Below, piece after piece: positions 42,512-54,689 of a stretch of DNA of 64,000 nucleotides. The position numbers and the translations under genes are program-made. Position 1 is the first letter of the stretch. The number at the start of each line of letters is the position of its first letter. This stretch comes from Symsagittifera roscoffensis (Eukaryota > Xenacoelomorpha > Acoela > Convolutidae). Under the pieces are notes generated by a model that was given only the letters and a program-made list of their open reading frames with translations, did no database searches and had not been told where the DNA came from. The stretch is from positions 8,975,716 through 9,039,715 of the forward strand of contig NC_087067.1 of NCBI RefSeq assembly GCF_963678635.1. The letters are read 5' to 3'.

Positions 42512-44908
42512 CTCATAGCTTCGCTGTTACGATAGGACAAAAAGGGAGGTTTTGTAAAAAAAAAACTTGATTTTTATGAACTATTTATGATGGTGGCTTT
42601 TTTTGAATAAATTAACCCAATTTGTGAAAACTGGAAAAAAAAATTTTTCAATACCGGTGGGAAATCTGAACATTAAAATCCATTTTCAAAATTAGAAATC
42701 GATCATATTTTGTGACCTTTACACTTTTGCTGTTCGATCGTGGAGTTTGTCTTACTTTAAACGATGGAAATGAAATGAATTAAAAAATCGAAATCCAAAT
42801 CGCAAAAAAAATCAAAGCTGAGCGTGAAAAAATTTTAAGACTTTCCTATGAAAAAAATCATCAAAACCTAAATGAAGGTTTTAATTACGTTCATTAATCT
42901 CAACGAGGAAGAATGGTGATTTCTTTAGAAACGTTTGAGAATTACTGTTTTAACATCTGAAAGACTCGAAATTGAATCAAGGAAACCATGAGCTACTGCA
43001 ATGAAATTACAAAAAGTATAATTAAATAATTAATTTTTCTTTTTCGATAGTTATTTTGCCCTGCAAGTAATTATCATTGTTATTTCAAATGTCGTTGACT
43101 GATTCTCGTAGTTAATAAATTTGCTAAAAATGATTTGTGTTTTTCGTTTGTTTTTGTTTTTAAGCTCAGAAAATTTGTTCTGCTTAGAAGATTTTGGCTT
43201 GTTTTATCGGATTCGTGAAACTATTTTAAATCGGCTTGACGGCAAAAAAATATATTTTTTGAAGTTTGAATCAATAAGGTCGGTTGAAGAATAAAATTTG
43301 AAATTTCAAACAATTTCATCGCAGCAAATTTTTTCTGTCATCAATTTTTTTCCGATGTTCCGACTTTTCCGAATTAAATTTTGATCAAATTCAAGTATTT
43401 GTTTTCCGCCTCAAGATGTGTCTGCTCAAAGGTTGTCGAATCAGTTGAAAAATCACAAATTCTTTTTGTTTTGTAGCAAAATTCATTGAAATTGCTAGTG
43501 CAAATGCTGTTCAATGTAGTTTCAGGGTAGAATTGAAATGTAGACCTGAAATGTTTAAAAAATTTGAAAATGTTGAAAAAATTTTTGCCCAAATTTTGTC
43601 TGCTCAAAAATGTTCAGCTGAGTTGCCCTAGCATGGTTTGTGGTGACTGCTCAAAGATTGTTGTCTTTGTTTTCTTCGGGTGAGGATTTTATGCTAAGAT
43701 GTCTGGCATCTTTGCCTAAAACAAACTTCTACCAAAACTTACAAAAGTTTTGAAGACTATCTGTTCTTCAGCTTTTTTCAATTTTTTTCCTACATACTAC
43801 TATGATGTTTGTGATGTGTATTAAGACTGCATTTAATTTTGAACTAGAAAACCTTAAACAAAATTCTTTAAAGGAAAAAAATCACGTTTTGCAGCTTTAT
43901 TTTTTCTTAACTATTGGTGCCGGAGAGGGCTGATTTAAAGTTCAGAACTAATTTTAATAAGTAATTCTCGATTGCACGAAGATTAGACAACCACCATTCG
44001 TAACCAACAACTACTCGATGAAATAACTAGCTTCGAAGTACTAACCATCGATTTTTCGTGGTGAACTGATCTTGCGAAGAAAAAATTACAGGAAAGAAAA
44101 ACCTTTCAAAAGTGTTGTCTAGTTTAATATACCACAAAAATAAAGAAAATCTTTTTTTTCCAAATCAAAAACCCAAGTTAAAAATAATTCACCAAATTCG
44201 CCCAAAATTTCAAACCCACTGTCGGTTTTTCTAACAAAGCAAGCCAAAAGGATGATAAATTTAGCGATCAATTTATTCTTGTACAGTAGCATAAGCCTAT
44301 GATTGATCAATTGCTGTAAAAACAATACCAAAATTGAACTTACAAAAATATTTTTTCATTGACTTTTTTCGAACAAATATGTTGCGTAATCCAATAATCA
44401 AAATTATTTGAGCAATGTTATGAATAATTAATTAGAATTAACATAGTTCACAATCAATCTTGAACTCTGTAATGAAAACAGTACCATCTCAAAAGTTTCA
44501 CAAATTGAATGCTTAAAGTTTTTGAAAATCAAATTCCGCTTGAAAGTTCTAACGCGATTGCGCTAAAAATTTATCTATTCGATTGCTTCTTTGCTCCTAC
44601 TAAGGGCAGCATATCTCATTTTAATGCGACGAGAACTTTCCCATAATCTAAGTTTCTACATACGGGCATTAATTTTTTAAAGTCAAGAAATGGAGCACAG
44701 GTCCCTTTACTGACGAGTTTCATGTATTTAAGCTATTTCAGCTTTTGCTTAGTAATTTATGGGAAAAATCAGTAAAACATCCATAGAAAATTACTGTTAT
44801 TTTATGCTCCTGTTTGTCAGGATTCTTTATAAACCATAAATCAAATTAATCAGTTAGTTTTAAGAAGTCTGCACCTACTATGTGTTTATATGACAACTTA
44901 TTTCTAAA
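42512..44908 (+). repeat. 2.4-kb noncoding block, copy 1
   Basis: It begins ATCTCATAGCTTCGCTGTTACG and matches 45218-47629 at about 95-96% identity along its whole length. No conserved long ORF is shared, apart from a short open frame on the minus strand present in both that is not convincing. A 36-bp motif AGTTATTTTGCCCTGCAAGT... occurs just before it (42476), inside it (about 43048) and in copy 2 (about 45758). Confidence 0.92.
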
Positions 44909-45217
44909 CCCTATTGTTGATCCGCTAGCCACAGTTAACATTACAAACAAAAAGATTTTTAATTTCTGATTACTTACTAAAGTCTCTTTATGACCGATTT
45001 TTTTTCAGATGAACAATTTTTTCACCTCACCAAAACAATGAACATAGCGAACTGACAGTTGAAAAAGAGTATTGAACGCAAAAAAGGCAGAAAACAATCG
45101 ATCTGTTTTGTGAAAAATTTTCAAATTCTTAACTTGAAATTTTAGGCTATCTTGAGCAGGAGAAAATCTCAATGTGATAACTTTTGTCTAATTTTTTAAC
45201 ATGATTTTATGCAATCT

Positions 45218-47629
45218 CATAGCTTCGCTGTTACGATAGGACAAAAAAGGGAGGTTTTGTAAAAAAAAAAACTTGATTTTTATGAACTATTTATGATGGT
45301 GGCTTTTTTGAATAAATTAACCCAATTTGTGAAAACTGGATAAAAAATTAAATTTTCAATACCGGTGGGAAATCTGAACATTAAAATCCATTTTCAAAAT
45401 TAGAAATCGATCATATTTTGTGACCTTTACATTTTTGCTGTCCGATCGTGAAGTTTGTCTTTCTTTAAACGATGGAAATGAAATGAAATAAAAAATCGAA
45501 ATCCAAATCGCAAAAAAAATCTAAGCTGAGCGTGAAAAAATTTTATGACTTTCCTATGAAAAAAATCATCAAAACCTAAATGAAGGTTTTAATTACGTTC
45601 ATTAATCTCAACGAGGAAGAATGGTGATTTCTTTAGAAACGTTTGAGAATTACTGTTTTAACATCTGAAAGACTCGAAATTGAATCAAGGAAACCATGAG
45701 CTACTGCAATGAAATTACAAAAAGTATAATTAAAAAATTAATTTTAATTTTTCGATAGTTATTTTGCCCTGCAAGTAATTATCATTGTTATTTCAAATGT
45801 CGTTGACTGATTCTCGTAGTTAATAAATTTGCTAAAAATTATTTGTGTTTTTCGTTTGTTTTTGTTTTTAGGCTCAGAAAATTTGTTCTGCTTAGAAGAT
45901 TTTGGCTTGTTTTGTCGGATTCGTGAAACTATTTCAAATCGGCTTGACGGCAAAAAAATATATTTTTTGAAATTTGAATAAATAAGGTCGGTTGAAGAAT
46001 AAAATTTGAAATTTCAAACAATTTCATCGCAGCAAATTTTTTCTGTCATCAATTTTTTTCCGATGTTCCGACTTTTCCGAATTAAATTTTGATCAAATTC
46101 AAGTATTTTTTTCCGCCTCAAGATGTGTCTGCTCAAAGATTGTCGACTCAATTGAATAATCACAAATTCTTCTTGTTTTGTAAGCAAAATTCATTGAAGT
46201 TGCTAGTGCAAATGTTGTTCAATGTAGTTTCAGGGTAGAATTGAAATGTAGACCTGAAATGTTTAAAAAATTTGAAAGTGTTCAAAATTTTTTTAACTAA
46301 CATAAGATTTTTGCTCAAATTTTGTCTGCTCAAAAATGTTCAGCTGAGTTGCCCTAGCATGGTTTGTGGTGACTGCTCAAAGATTGTTGTCTTTGTTTTC
46401 TTCAGGTGTGGATTTTATGCTAAGATGTCTGGCATCTTTGCCTAAAACAAACTTCTACGAAAACTTACAAAAGTTTTGAAGACTAGCTGTTCTTCAGCTT
46501 TTTTCAATTTTTTTCCTTCATACTTCTTGATGTTTGTGATGTGTATTAAGACTGCATTTAATTTTGAACTAGAAAAACTTAAACAAAATTCTGTAAAGGA
46601 AAAAATCACGTTTTGCAGCTTTATTTGTTCTTAACTAGTGGTGCCGGAGAGGGCTGATTTAAAGTTCAGAACTAATTTTAATAAGTAATTCTCGATTGCA
46701 CAAAGATTAGACAACCACCATTCGTAACCAACAACTACTCGATGACCTAACTAGCTTCGAAGTACTAACCATCAATTTTTCGTGGTGAATTGATCTTGCG
46801 AAGAAAAAATTACAGGAAAAAAAAACCTTTCAAAAGTGTTGTCTAGTTTAATATACCACAAAAATAAAGAAAATCTTTTTTTTCCAAATCAAAAACCCAA
46901 GTTAAAAATAATTCACCAAATTCGCCCAAAATTTCAAACCCACTGTCGGTTTTTCTAACAAAGCAAGCCAAAAGGATGATAAATTTAGCGATCAATTTAT
47001 TCTTGTACAGTAGCATAAGCCTATGATTGATCAATTGCTGTAAAAACAATACCAAAATTGAACTTAAAAAAAATAATTTTTTCATTGACTTTTTTCGAAC
47101 AAATATGTTGCCTAATCCAATAATCAAAATTATTTAAGCAATGTTATGAATAATTAATTAGAATTAACATAGTTCACAATCAATCTTGAACTCTAATGAA
47201 AACAGTACCATCTCAAAAGTTACACAAATTGAATGCTTAAAGTTTTTGAAAATCAAATTCCGCTTGAAAGTTCTAACGCGATTGCGCTAAAAATTTATCT
47301 ATTCGATTGCTTCTTTGCTCCTACTAAGGGCAGCATATCTCATTTTAATGCGATGAGAACTTTCCCATTATCTAAAAGTTTCTACATACGGGCATTAATT
47401 TTTCTAAGTCAAGAAATGGAGCACAGGTCCCTTAACTGAAGATTTTTATGTATTCAAGCTATTTCAGCTTTTGCTTAGTAATTTATGGGAAAAATCAGTA
47501 AACCGTCCATAGAAAAATACTGTTATTTTATGCTCCTGTTTGTCAGGATTCTTTATAAACTATAAATCAAATTAATCAGTTAGTTTTAAGAAGTCTGCAC
47601 CTACTATGTGTTTATATGACAACTTATTT
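45218..47629 (+). repeat. 2.4-kb noncoding block, copy 2
   Basis: Direct copy of 42512-44908, 2.7 kb downstream; the 309-bp spacer (44909-45217) is related to sequence at 49740-49810. The right edge of homology is ...ATATGACAACTTATTT. No LTRs, terminal inverted repeats or poly-A tail were found, so the class is unknown. Confidence 0.92.
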
Positions 47630-47814
47630 GACCTTTTTTTTTAAGTCGACCAAATAGCTTTACCGAGCTTTCCTAGAGTGTTTCGGCCGAGTTTTCCGCG
47701 CCGCAGGCAAATTTTTGAAAAAACAGGTCAAAAAAAGCTGTTTTTGGGCACCTTTTGGAAAATTTTTTCAAAAAAATCGCGTTTTGGCCCGCGTTCTCGA
47801 TCAAAGTTAGTATA

Positions 47815-47890
47815 TATTGGCGCCCAGGGCGCCTTTAGAAGAATTTTAGGGTCGGTCGGCCAAAAATTGTTGTCTTGAAAAGTACCAAAG
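47815..47890 (+). repeat. Dispersed repeat, copy 2 (partner at 1268-1345)
   Basis: GGCGCC.TT.AGAA..TTTTAGGGTC.GGC.GCCAAAAAT..TTGTCTT matches the block in the FReD intron. See 1268-1345. Confidence 0.55.
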
Positions 47891-49209
47891 GAGGGCCCAA
47901 AAACCTGTATAAGAGAAAATATTCTTGCTTGATAGTCAAGAAACGTGATTTTTACTATTTAAAACCCTAAATCTTTGATTAAAAACAAATTTTAAACAAT
48001 TCACTCAAATTTTTGAAGATTCAACCCTTCTAGAACTTTGTTGGGCTGTTTAAAGTATCAATTATCAACGTAGTTTAAGTGTAATTCTTGATTAATTGAA
48101 AACGCCAAAATGACCCATTTTTGGGGTCAAATTTTGGTTGAGAATTTTGGGGTAAAATTTTGGTTGAAATTTGGGTAACATTTTGGTTGAGAAATTTTTG
48201 GTTGTCAGGATAATTTAAATCAGCACTGTACATACCATGCACGAATAAACAACGCGCGTCAAAACTGACATTTGAACTGACATTTAACTCAAAAAATGAG
48301 CAAAGAAAGGTGTGAATTAGGGTAGAAAAAATTTTGACTGATCTTATGGCATACGCTCTGCTTGTGTACCAAAAGTGTTAAAATAAATTGTAAACAAAAA
48401 TAAAGCAAACTTATTGAGTACGTGATTGCTCTGTATTGTTTCCCTAAAGCAGCCTTCCAGATGATTTCCGCACGCTAACAAACTCTTCTATCCTCTGGAA
48501 CCATTTTCGGTACCTTCAATTTATTTTTACTTGAAAAAATGAATACGACATCCTTATCTTAAAAACTCGGGAAATCGGCTACTTCGAGATGCCTGCGATT
48601 TGACTCCAAGCTGACTTCATCCAAACTGTTTTCACAACAATTCCTTTTTTAATAAAATTTTCTGCTGTTTTATTGAGTCTTCAGAAGGATTGAAACTAAC
48701 CTTCATAATTTAGGTCAATCGCGCAAAAAAAAAACCAATCCCAAGCAATAGTACCTCTCACTGGGTGAAAGAGTCAGATTAGGTAACAATTATAAAAAAG
48801 ATTGAGCATAGCACGCCACAACCGGGGCTCGATCCAGACTTTGATCGGCCAAAGCCGTTTTCTTCACGTAATTTAACAGTTTCAAGATAAGCCCCCCCCC
48901 CCCATATTAACCTGTTCAAATATAAGTAAGAATCTGTGTTGATTTCCAAGTTCCAATTTCTTCTGCATATGCTGTCTCTTCAGGTCCCTCACAAGGAAAA
49001 TCAGCCATACAATTAACAATTGAACAACCACAAATACTCACTTCTGGTATATAATTAGAAAAAATGTTTCTCGAAAATTTATAACTTTCTATCGATAGAA
49101 AAATAGTCTAATTTAAAATTTAAGCAACTATATTCTTCCAAAATGTCTTCTAATATTCATTATTTTAACTAGATTGCATCCATTTGTTTATTCAAGCGAA
49201 GAGTTAGTT
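47891..49209. other. Spacer downstream of GID4
   Basis: No gene is supported. It holds short repeats of the phrase TTTTGGTTGAGAATTTTGGG (48130-48200), a C run of 13 at 48892, and the tRNA-like sequence listed separately. The GID4 poly(A) signal should lie just below 49210 on the minus strand; AT-rich sequence there offers several weak candidates. Confidence 0.5.
48800..48872 (-). repeat. tRNA-derived sequence
   Basis: On the minus strand a B-box GGATCGAGCCCC lies about 60 bp after a TTGAAACTGTTAAATTACG stretch that resembles a decayed A-box. The structure is incomplete, so it is read as a SINE remnant. Confidence 0.4.
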
Positions 49210-49710
49210 TTATCTAATCTGGAATACACCCATGAATTCATCCGGCTGAAAGTCCAGCTTCAGACTCTGGTATCCACTGTCATTTACATTAGCACTTTTT
49301 TGGTAATAATATCCTTCTATGGACCCCGACTCTTTATCCATACAGATGTAGTAAAACCCAGAGAAGGAGCAAATTTCAGACTCTTCAGAATCGGTAGTTC
49401 CTCGAGGAACAACCAGAAGTTCCTTCCATCGCATAAAAACTGCGTCTGCATTAAGTAAGGCTTCATAATCAAAATTATCATCGTTAAAAGTGGTTTCAAA
49501 CTTTTTAAAGTGCACTGAAAATTTGGACCAATGGAGTAAGTCGATGTCAAAGTCGGCCTCCCACTTTCGAGTGAGGAAAGGGTTCTTTTCGCTGATTATT
49601 TCGCCAGTGAAGAAAGTGGTTGTCTCTGATTTTCTTTCCGGGTACAAATTGCAAATTGTGAGTCTGCCAAACAGGGTGCAGTTTTCGTAATTGATGTTGT
49701 CAATCACCAC
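49210..49710 (-). CDS. gid4: GID4 exon 2
   Basis: It starts with GTGGTGATTGAC after a TTTTAG acceptor, phase 0, and runs to TAA at 49210-49212. It encodes most of the degron-binding barrel (about 166 residues) with no frame breaks, ending MGVFQIR. Confidence 0.93.
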   Translation of the reverse strand: MVIDNINYENCTLFGRLTICNLYPERKSETTTFFTGEIISEKNPFLTRKWEADFDIDLLHWSKFSVHFKKFETTFNDDNFDYEALLNADAVFMRWKELLVVPRGTTDSEESEICSFSGFYYICMDKESGSIEGYYYQKSANVNDSGYQSLKLDFQPDEFMGVFQIR

Positions 49711-52520
49711 CTAAAACATGAAACGATGGATGGTAAAGAAAAACAGCCAACCGACAGTTGGAAAAGAGTCATGAACGCAAGGAAACAGAAAAACACTGAC
49801 TTAGTTTTTATGAAAAACTTCAGTTTGCGAACTTCAAAGAAAACACAGATGACCTTAAAGCTCTTTGTATTGTAAGAACAATTTATGAGTGACACTTTAA
49901 AAGATAAAACTATCGCATTATGAGAAAGCTGGATCACTAGACAAACTCCTTTTTTCCGCTGGGAAGTTAAAATCGACTTTTGAAAATAGAAGTCGATGAC
50001 TTTCTAAGTGACATTTACACTTTTGCACTTTCGACAGAGCATTTAGCCTTCCTTTCAACAACGGAAATGAATTGAATTTAAAAAGAAATCAAAAGTCAAA
50101 CCGTAAAAAATCAAACTTTAGAGTGAACAAATTTTAAGACTTTTCCTGAAAAAAAACGATGAAAAACCATCACGAAAGAGCCCAGCAAGACCTATATATG
50201 AATATTCAGTACGCTACATTCATCACTCTTGAAAATCTATACCCTTGAGAGAAATATGTGAATTCGGGTAACAAAAACGGTCCAATAAATTAATTATCCG
50301 GATTCAAGTACTTGATATCGCCCAAAATCAGATAGCCCCTGATAGTTTACGGAGCCCAAGACTGGGACCCTCCAGATAATTTGACCCATCCAGTAATTGA
50401 AAACCTGTGATTAAATACCAAAATCTAGTTGTATTTGTGCATACTCTGTTCACAAAATAAACAAATAGATGTTGTCTAAGTCAGTTGAGCTTTTTGGCCG
50501 TTCGTATATAGCCCTATACTATGGAAAAAAGCTACGAAACAAACTTTATGAATGTGGTAACTATCATAATTATTATGTCCTCAAGTAATTCTTCACCCAA
50601 TTTATAATTGCGATTATTTTAATGTCACATGAAACGCAAAACATGGTTTTCACTCATAAAAACATCATTCAAGTTCAGATTCAAACGTCCTTCATTTTTT
50701 CAGATCTTATGATACAGCGCAAGAGAAAAAGGACAAGGATACACCGTTTTTTTTACTCTGTCTTTTTTTTAGTTTTAAAACAACAGTTCTTTTGTTTTCC
50801 ATGCTTTTTATTCACGTTTTCATGTTTTTTATTTATTTTGGCTGACCGACCTGAAAATTTTTCTAAAGACTCCTTTGGCGTCAATAAGCAATATTTTGAG
50901 GGAAATGAGCACACCAAAAAAAAACAATTTTTAAACCAAAACCATCCAAAATTTTGGCACACAGGGGGCAGGGGGACTTTATTATGTTTTGACTGCTCAA
51001 AAAAGCTATATGTTTTGAGAGTGCTCAAAAAACTATCTCGTCATCTTTTTTTTGAAATCTTTTTTGGACAATCCGCCACCCTCACCCCACAAAAAGCTAG
51101 ACCCTTCCTGCTCGAGACACTAGTTTTTTTAAAAAAATCTTGAGGCAATTGAATTAATTTTATTTAAATTTATTCAATTGCCGATGCAGAAACACAAACT
51201 TTGCAACTTTTTCAAAACCCAATTATGCTCATAGATTTCAAATACTCATCCGCAATGTTGTAAAATGTCTCGAACAATCAAATCAAATCACATTATACAG
51301 CGATTTTTTTTGTTTTGAAACAACTGTACTTGATCCCATAACATTCCAAATAATTACACAGAGACAAAGCTGAGCTTCGCATCAATTGCGATACAAAAAT
51401 GAATGACCGTGGTTGAAATCAAATAAAAATCAATAATTGAAAAAAACCTACAAAAATCGTTTTTGTCATAAAAATCCCAAAAAAGCCCAAAGGGTATGAA
51501 AAAAAGGCGAACTTTCAAAAAAAAGTCCTTTCTGCGGGAACTAAGCCGGCAAAAATAAGCAGACAAAAATTTAAATCAGTCGAAAATTTTCAGTTTGCAA
51601 AAAAAACAGGTCACGGCTGAATTTGAACCACAAGCCTTTGCCGTCTCAAGCAGACGTGTAACCTCTCCCCCATATGCACCGGCTGGTTGATTGAAATTAT
51701 AATATAGGAAGCAGATGAGGGATTCCAGGCTCCAGGAGATCAGTCCGGTGAAATAATTTATTTTTAGTACCCGATTACAACGCGCTTACATTCAAGTCTA
51801 GTACCCAGTTACAATACCCTTGCTTATTGTAATCTAGAATAGCCAAGTTGAAAAAATTAACAAAAAATTAATACACTTTCATGTGTAATCAGGTTTAAGA
51901 ACTCAAATTCATCTCATCTGAAGTGAGGCAATCAATAGCTTCAAATTTTCGTTTTCAAAACTTGTTGCTTTCACATGAACAAGAAACAGAATTGTACTTG
52001 CTACAAGTATAATAAATAAGTCCCTAAAATTAAGATGGATCCTTGAAGAATTTTTCAGTGCTTAAATCTTCGAAAACAGGGTGAGTATTTGTTTTTCAAA
52101 TTGTCTCAAAATATGGGCCCATCTTTCATACTTGCTTTTCATCAAGATCCCAACCATAAACCTTCATTTCGTCAGTACATGTTCAACTAACCCAAATGTC
52201 AAACTTTCACAAGAGGTTTTCAAATGAGAAACTGAAGTATTCTTGAAAAAATATTTCTTTATTTCTCCGGTAAATATTCAACTAACCTCGACCGGACATT
52301 TATGAGTAGTTCCACTCTGCTCGCCCGTGAACCTCGCTCCCTCTCTCAATGCACGCACAAACCTCAAACTGGCATTCGCCTCAGACGAACAACCAGCAGA
52401 CGATATCGAACAGACGGGCGGCAGGGGACCCACTTCCCCTTCTTCTAGTTCATTCCACAATATTCTAGAATGTTCTGATTGTACGTCACTTATTGAGTTA
52501 TCGTTTAGAAAACAGTCCAT
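49210..52520 (-). CDS. gid4: GID4-like substrate receptor of the GID/CTLH E3 ubiquitin ligase, gene span
   Basis: Two exons (52520-52287 and 49710-49210) join in phase 0 to 244 residues plus TAA. The protein carries the conserved beta-barrel of GID4/VID24: the entry strand ARFTGEQSG, a FFTGEIISEKNPFLTRKWEA block, HWSKF, FDYEAL, VFMRWKE and the FAGFYYIC/IEGYYY-type strands (here SGFYYICMD and GSIEGYYY). In known members this barrel binds N-terminal degrons, classically proline-starting peptides, and presents them to the CTLH ligase for ubiquitination. The N-terminus is shorter than in the vertebrate protein (about 300 aa), but that part is poorly conserved. The intron (49711-52286) has GT...AG borders and contains an old dispersed repeat. 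Conserved core intact; likely functional. Confidence 0.92.
49740..50170 (+). repeat. Diverged third member of the 2.4-kb repeat family (inside GID4 intron)
   Basis: 49740-49810 resembles 45045-45110 (ACAGTTG.AAAAGAGT.. GAACGCAA). 49950-50170 resembles 42655-42885 and 45360-45590 in order (GACATTTACACTTTTGC, ACGGAAATGAA..GAAT, AATTTTAAGACTTTCC). Identity is roughly 70-75%. It shows that the family is dispersed and older than the tandem pair, and that the unit includes the 309-bp spacer. Confidence 0.6.
51602..51690 (-). repeat. tRNA-derived sequence
   Basis: Minus-strand A-box-like ATGGGGGAGAGGTTACACG, a five-pair anticodon-type stem CGTCT/AGACG and B-box GGTTCAAATTC come in order and at tRNA-like spacing, similar to a Ser/Leu tRNA. 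The acceptor stem is not convincing; SINE head more likely. Confidence 0.55.
52287..52520 (-). CDS. gid4: GID4 exon 1
   Basis: ATG at 52520 (MDCFLNDNS) is the first Met in the frame after upstream stops. The variable acidic N-terminus leads into the conserved FTGEQSGTTHKCPVE segment, and a GTTAGT donor follows in phase 0. A TTGCAG immediately upstream of the ATG could be a splice acceptor for an upstream or trans-spliced leader exon; this is only suggestive. Confidence 0.85.
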
Positions 52521-52773
52521 GCTGCAACATTGTTTCTTCGCTCGTCGAACAAGCAGCAATATCACATCAATTGTTGTCAGTCAACTACATATTCAAAAAT
52601 TACCTGGAATTTCCATTTGAAACACTCATAAATCTGTACAACCAACATAAGAAACACAATTCGACCAAGAGGCGAAGCTTCAATTCGCAAGCAAGCAAAA
52701 AAAATCACCAACAGGAAGCTTAAAGAGATCAAAAACAGCAAAATAAAAAAATAGTGTTTTGAAAAAAAACCTT

Positions 52774-52846
52774 TATGCGAATCGAACCTTATTCAGCGTG
52801 CATCAAAGTTTTCAAGTAGACTGCCCAACACAACTGCGCCTTTTGC
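52774..52846 (-). repeat. tRNA-derived sequence
   Basis: Minus-strand GGCGCAGTTGTGTTGGGC (A-box-like) and AAGGTTCGATTCGCA (B-box) are about 55 bp apart. It lies upstream of GID4. Not a functional tRNA by structure. Confidence 0.5.
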
Positions 52847-53737
52847 GGTTACAGAATTCAAACACTAGTCGTTGATAAATTGGATAATACATGCTATTGA
52901 ACTGCCAATACTGCGACAAGAACGTTCCACCAAAAGAGCACTTTTATTTAGTTCATAATATTAGCCACGATCGCTAGCAAGCTTGCGTAAATAGAATGGA
53001 TATTTTAAATTCAAAAATGCTATAAAAAGCACTGTTGGTTGCAGAAAGTGCACATTTGAAATTTATTCAGCCATTTTGTTAGAAAAGCTGTTATCTTAAA
53101 AAAATTCTCCAGCTGGATTACACCTGCTATAATAAATTTTTCAGAAAATAAAGTGATTTCCATTATAGACTAAAAATAATGTTTTACTCATTTTTCAATA
53201 TTTAGGTATTACTATGGGAATTGAACCATAAACCAAGTACGTAAAACTTAATGTCATGTAATCCCATGAATGAGAAAAGGTAGTTTTTTTCTGACATGGA
53301 AAATTGAAAGTAATTTGATTTAAAATTATGACGTTAGATTATTTAGAATCCTGAAAAAAAGAGGCAAAAACCAACTAATAATCAAAGAAAATGAATTTTA
53401 TTGCAATTATATATTCCATTTGAATAAAAACACAGTTTACTTAAAAAAATTCAAAACTTAAATATCAGATGAAAATTATTTATTATTCAATTTTAATTTT
53501 TAAAGCATCACTACAAACTGAAAAAAAAACATCAGCAGAAACCATTGAAGCAAAAAAATGACATTTGACAGTACGACATTCCATTATTACAGAAATTGAT
53601 TGAAGCAAAGAAATTTCATTTTATACCAAATTAGGTCGACAAAAAGTAAATACAACAGAAAACCCGACTTTTCAAAATTTTCACGAAACAAAAAATCAAA
53701 CTAATACTTTTGAGAACTATCAAAAAAAATTAAGTCC

Positions 53738-53812
53738 AACTGGGATTTGACACCCCAACCTAAGTATCCAAGGCAAAAGCGGTATCACTAGACCAAGAGA
53801 GAAGGCACCTCG
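53738..53812 (-). repeat. tRNA-derived sequence
   Basis: Minus-strand TTGGTCTAGTGATACCG matches a tRNA D-arm/A-box well. TGGGGTGTCAAATCCCA makes a five-pair T-arm with the B-box. The total length is close to a real tRNA (72-75 nt), but the acceptor stem does not pair. It is the best preserved of the tRNA-like copies on this side of the window. Confidence 0.55.
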
Positions 53813-54689
53813 AAAAGGCTGTTGAAGTTGCACAATTAAGCAAATTGATTTTTTAGATTTACACAAGTCGAAGCGAAGCTTTACACCACTTGCAATACCA
53901 CACATAAATAACATTGCGAGGTAACAGACAAAAGATGAAAGGAAAGCTAGTAAGTCAAGTAACCACAATTACAGAGAAATTATAATGACTGCGTTAACGA
54001 AGTACTCAAAAAGTTAATCAAGCGGCAATCAAAAATTTGGAAAACTCTCGTGGAGTTAAAAACAAAAATGTTGTCAATCGATATCTCCAAAACTTCACGG
54101 ACCTGGTATTTGGAGTTTTATTTAAAACAAATTCTGGTTTTTAAAAATTCAAAAAGTATTCAAAAAATATTAATTTGAAAACTGAGCTCACAGGAATAAA
54201 AATCCAATTTAGCATTTTAATGGAATCAAGTCACAAAAAAAAATCAAGGAAGAATGAAAAAGAAAAACAAAATTATACTTTTTTTCAATAAGATAGTTTA
54301 AAAAAGATATTTCCCTATGAACTAAAAACAATTTTTGTCTGTCATCATATAACGAAGTGAATCAAAACAACCAAAAAAATCAATAAATACAACAAAAGTT
54401 TAGTTTTTCAATTTTTCTAATTTTCAAAATTATGCGATATCTGCGAAATTGAAAACGTTTTAGAAATTAGATTTTCAGCCAAGATAGGCTGTATTACAGT
54501 TATCCAGGATCCACACACAATAAGAAACACAATTTGAAAAAAAAGACATGACTCAACTCGACATATAAATACGAAAAAAAAAAATTTGATATAAATTTGT
54601 TCATTATCCTTCTCCAATTTTCAAAACTGCGACACAATTTGACAAAAATTAAAGCAAATTAGCAAATAACGCATCTCCGGTGCTTCGAA

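Larger units (their letters stand above)
49711..52286 (-). other. gid4: GID4 intron 1
   Basis: A GT...AG intron of 2.6 kb. It contains the diverged repeat at 49740-50170 and a minus-strand tRNA-like sequence at 51602-51690. A plus-strand open frame of 173 codons at 50622-51143 is Phe/Lys-rich and looks like chance. Confidence 0.75.
52521..54689. other. Spacer upstream of GID4
   Basis: The first few hundred bases above 52520 should include the GID4 promoter, but nothing specific is visible. Two tRNA-like sequences lie here (listed). The remainder is AT-rich with poly-A and poly-T runs and no coding sequence. Confidence 0.55.

Noticed and set aside
44119-47127. Shared short minus-strand open frame in the 2.4-kb repeats
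   Set aside because: It is conserved only because the DNA is duplicated. It is short, hydrophobic and absent from the diverged third member.
50622-51143. 173-codon open frame on the plus strand in the GID4 intron
   Set aside because: It is dominated by Phe, Lys and Leu from poly-T/poly-A tracts, lies in an intron in antisense and shows no motif.
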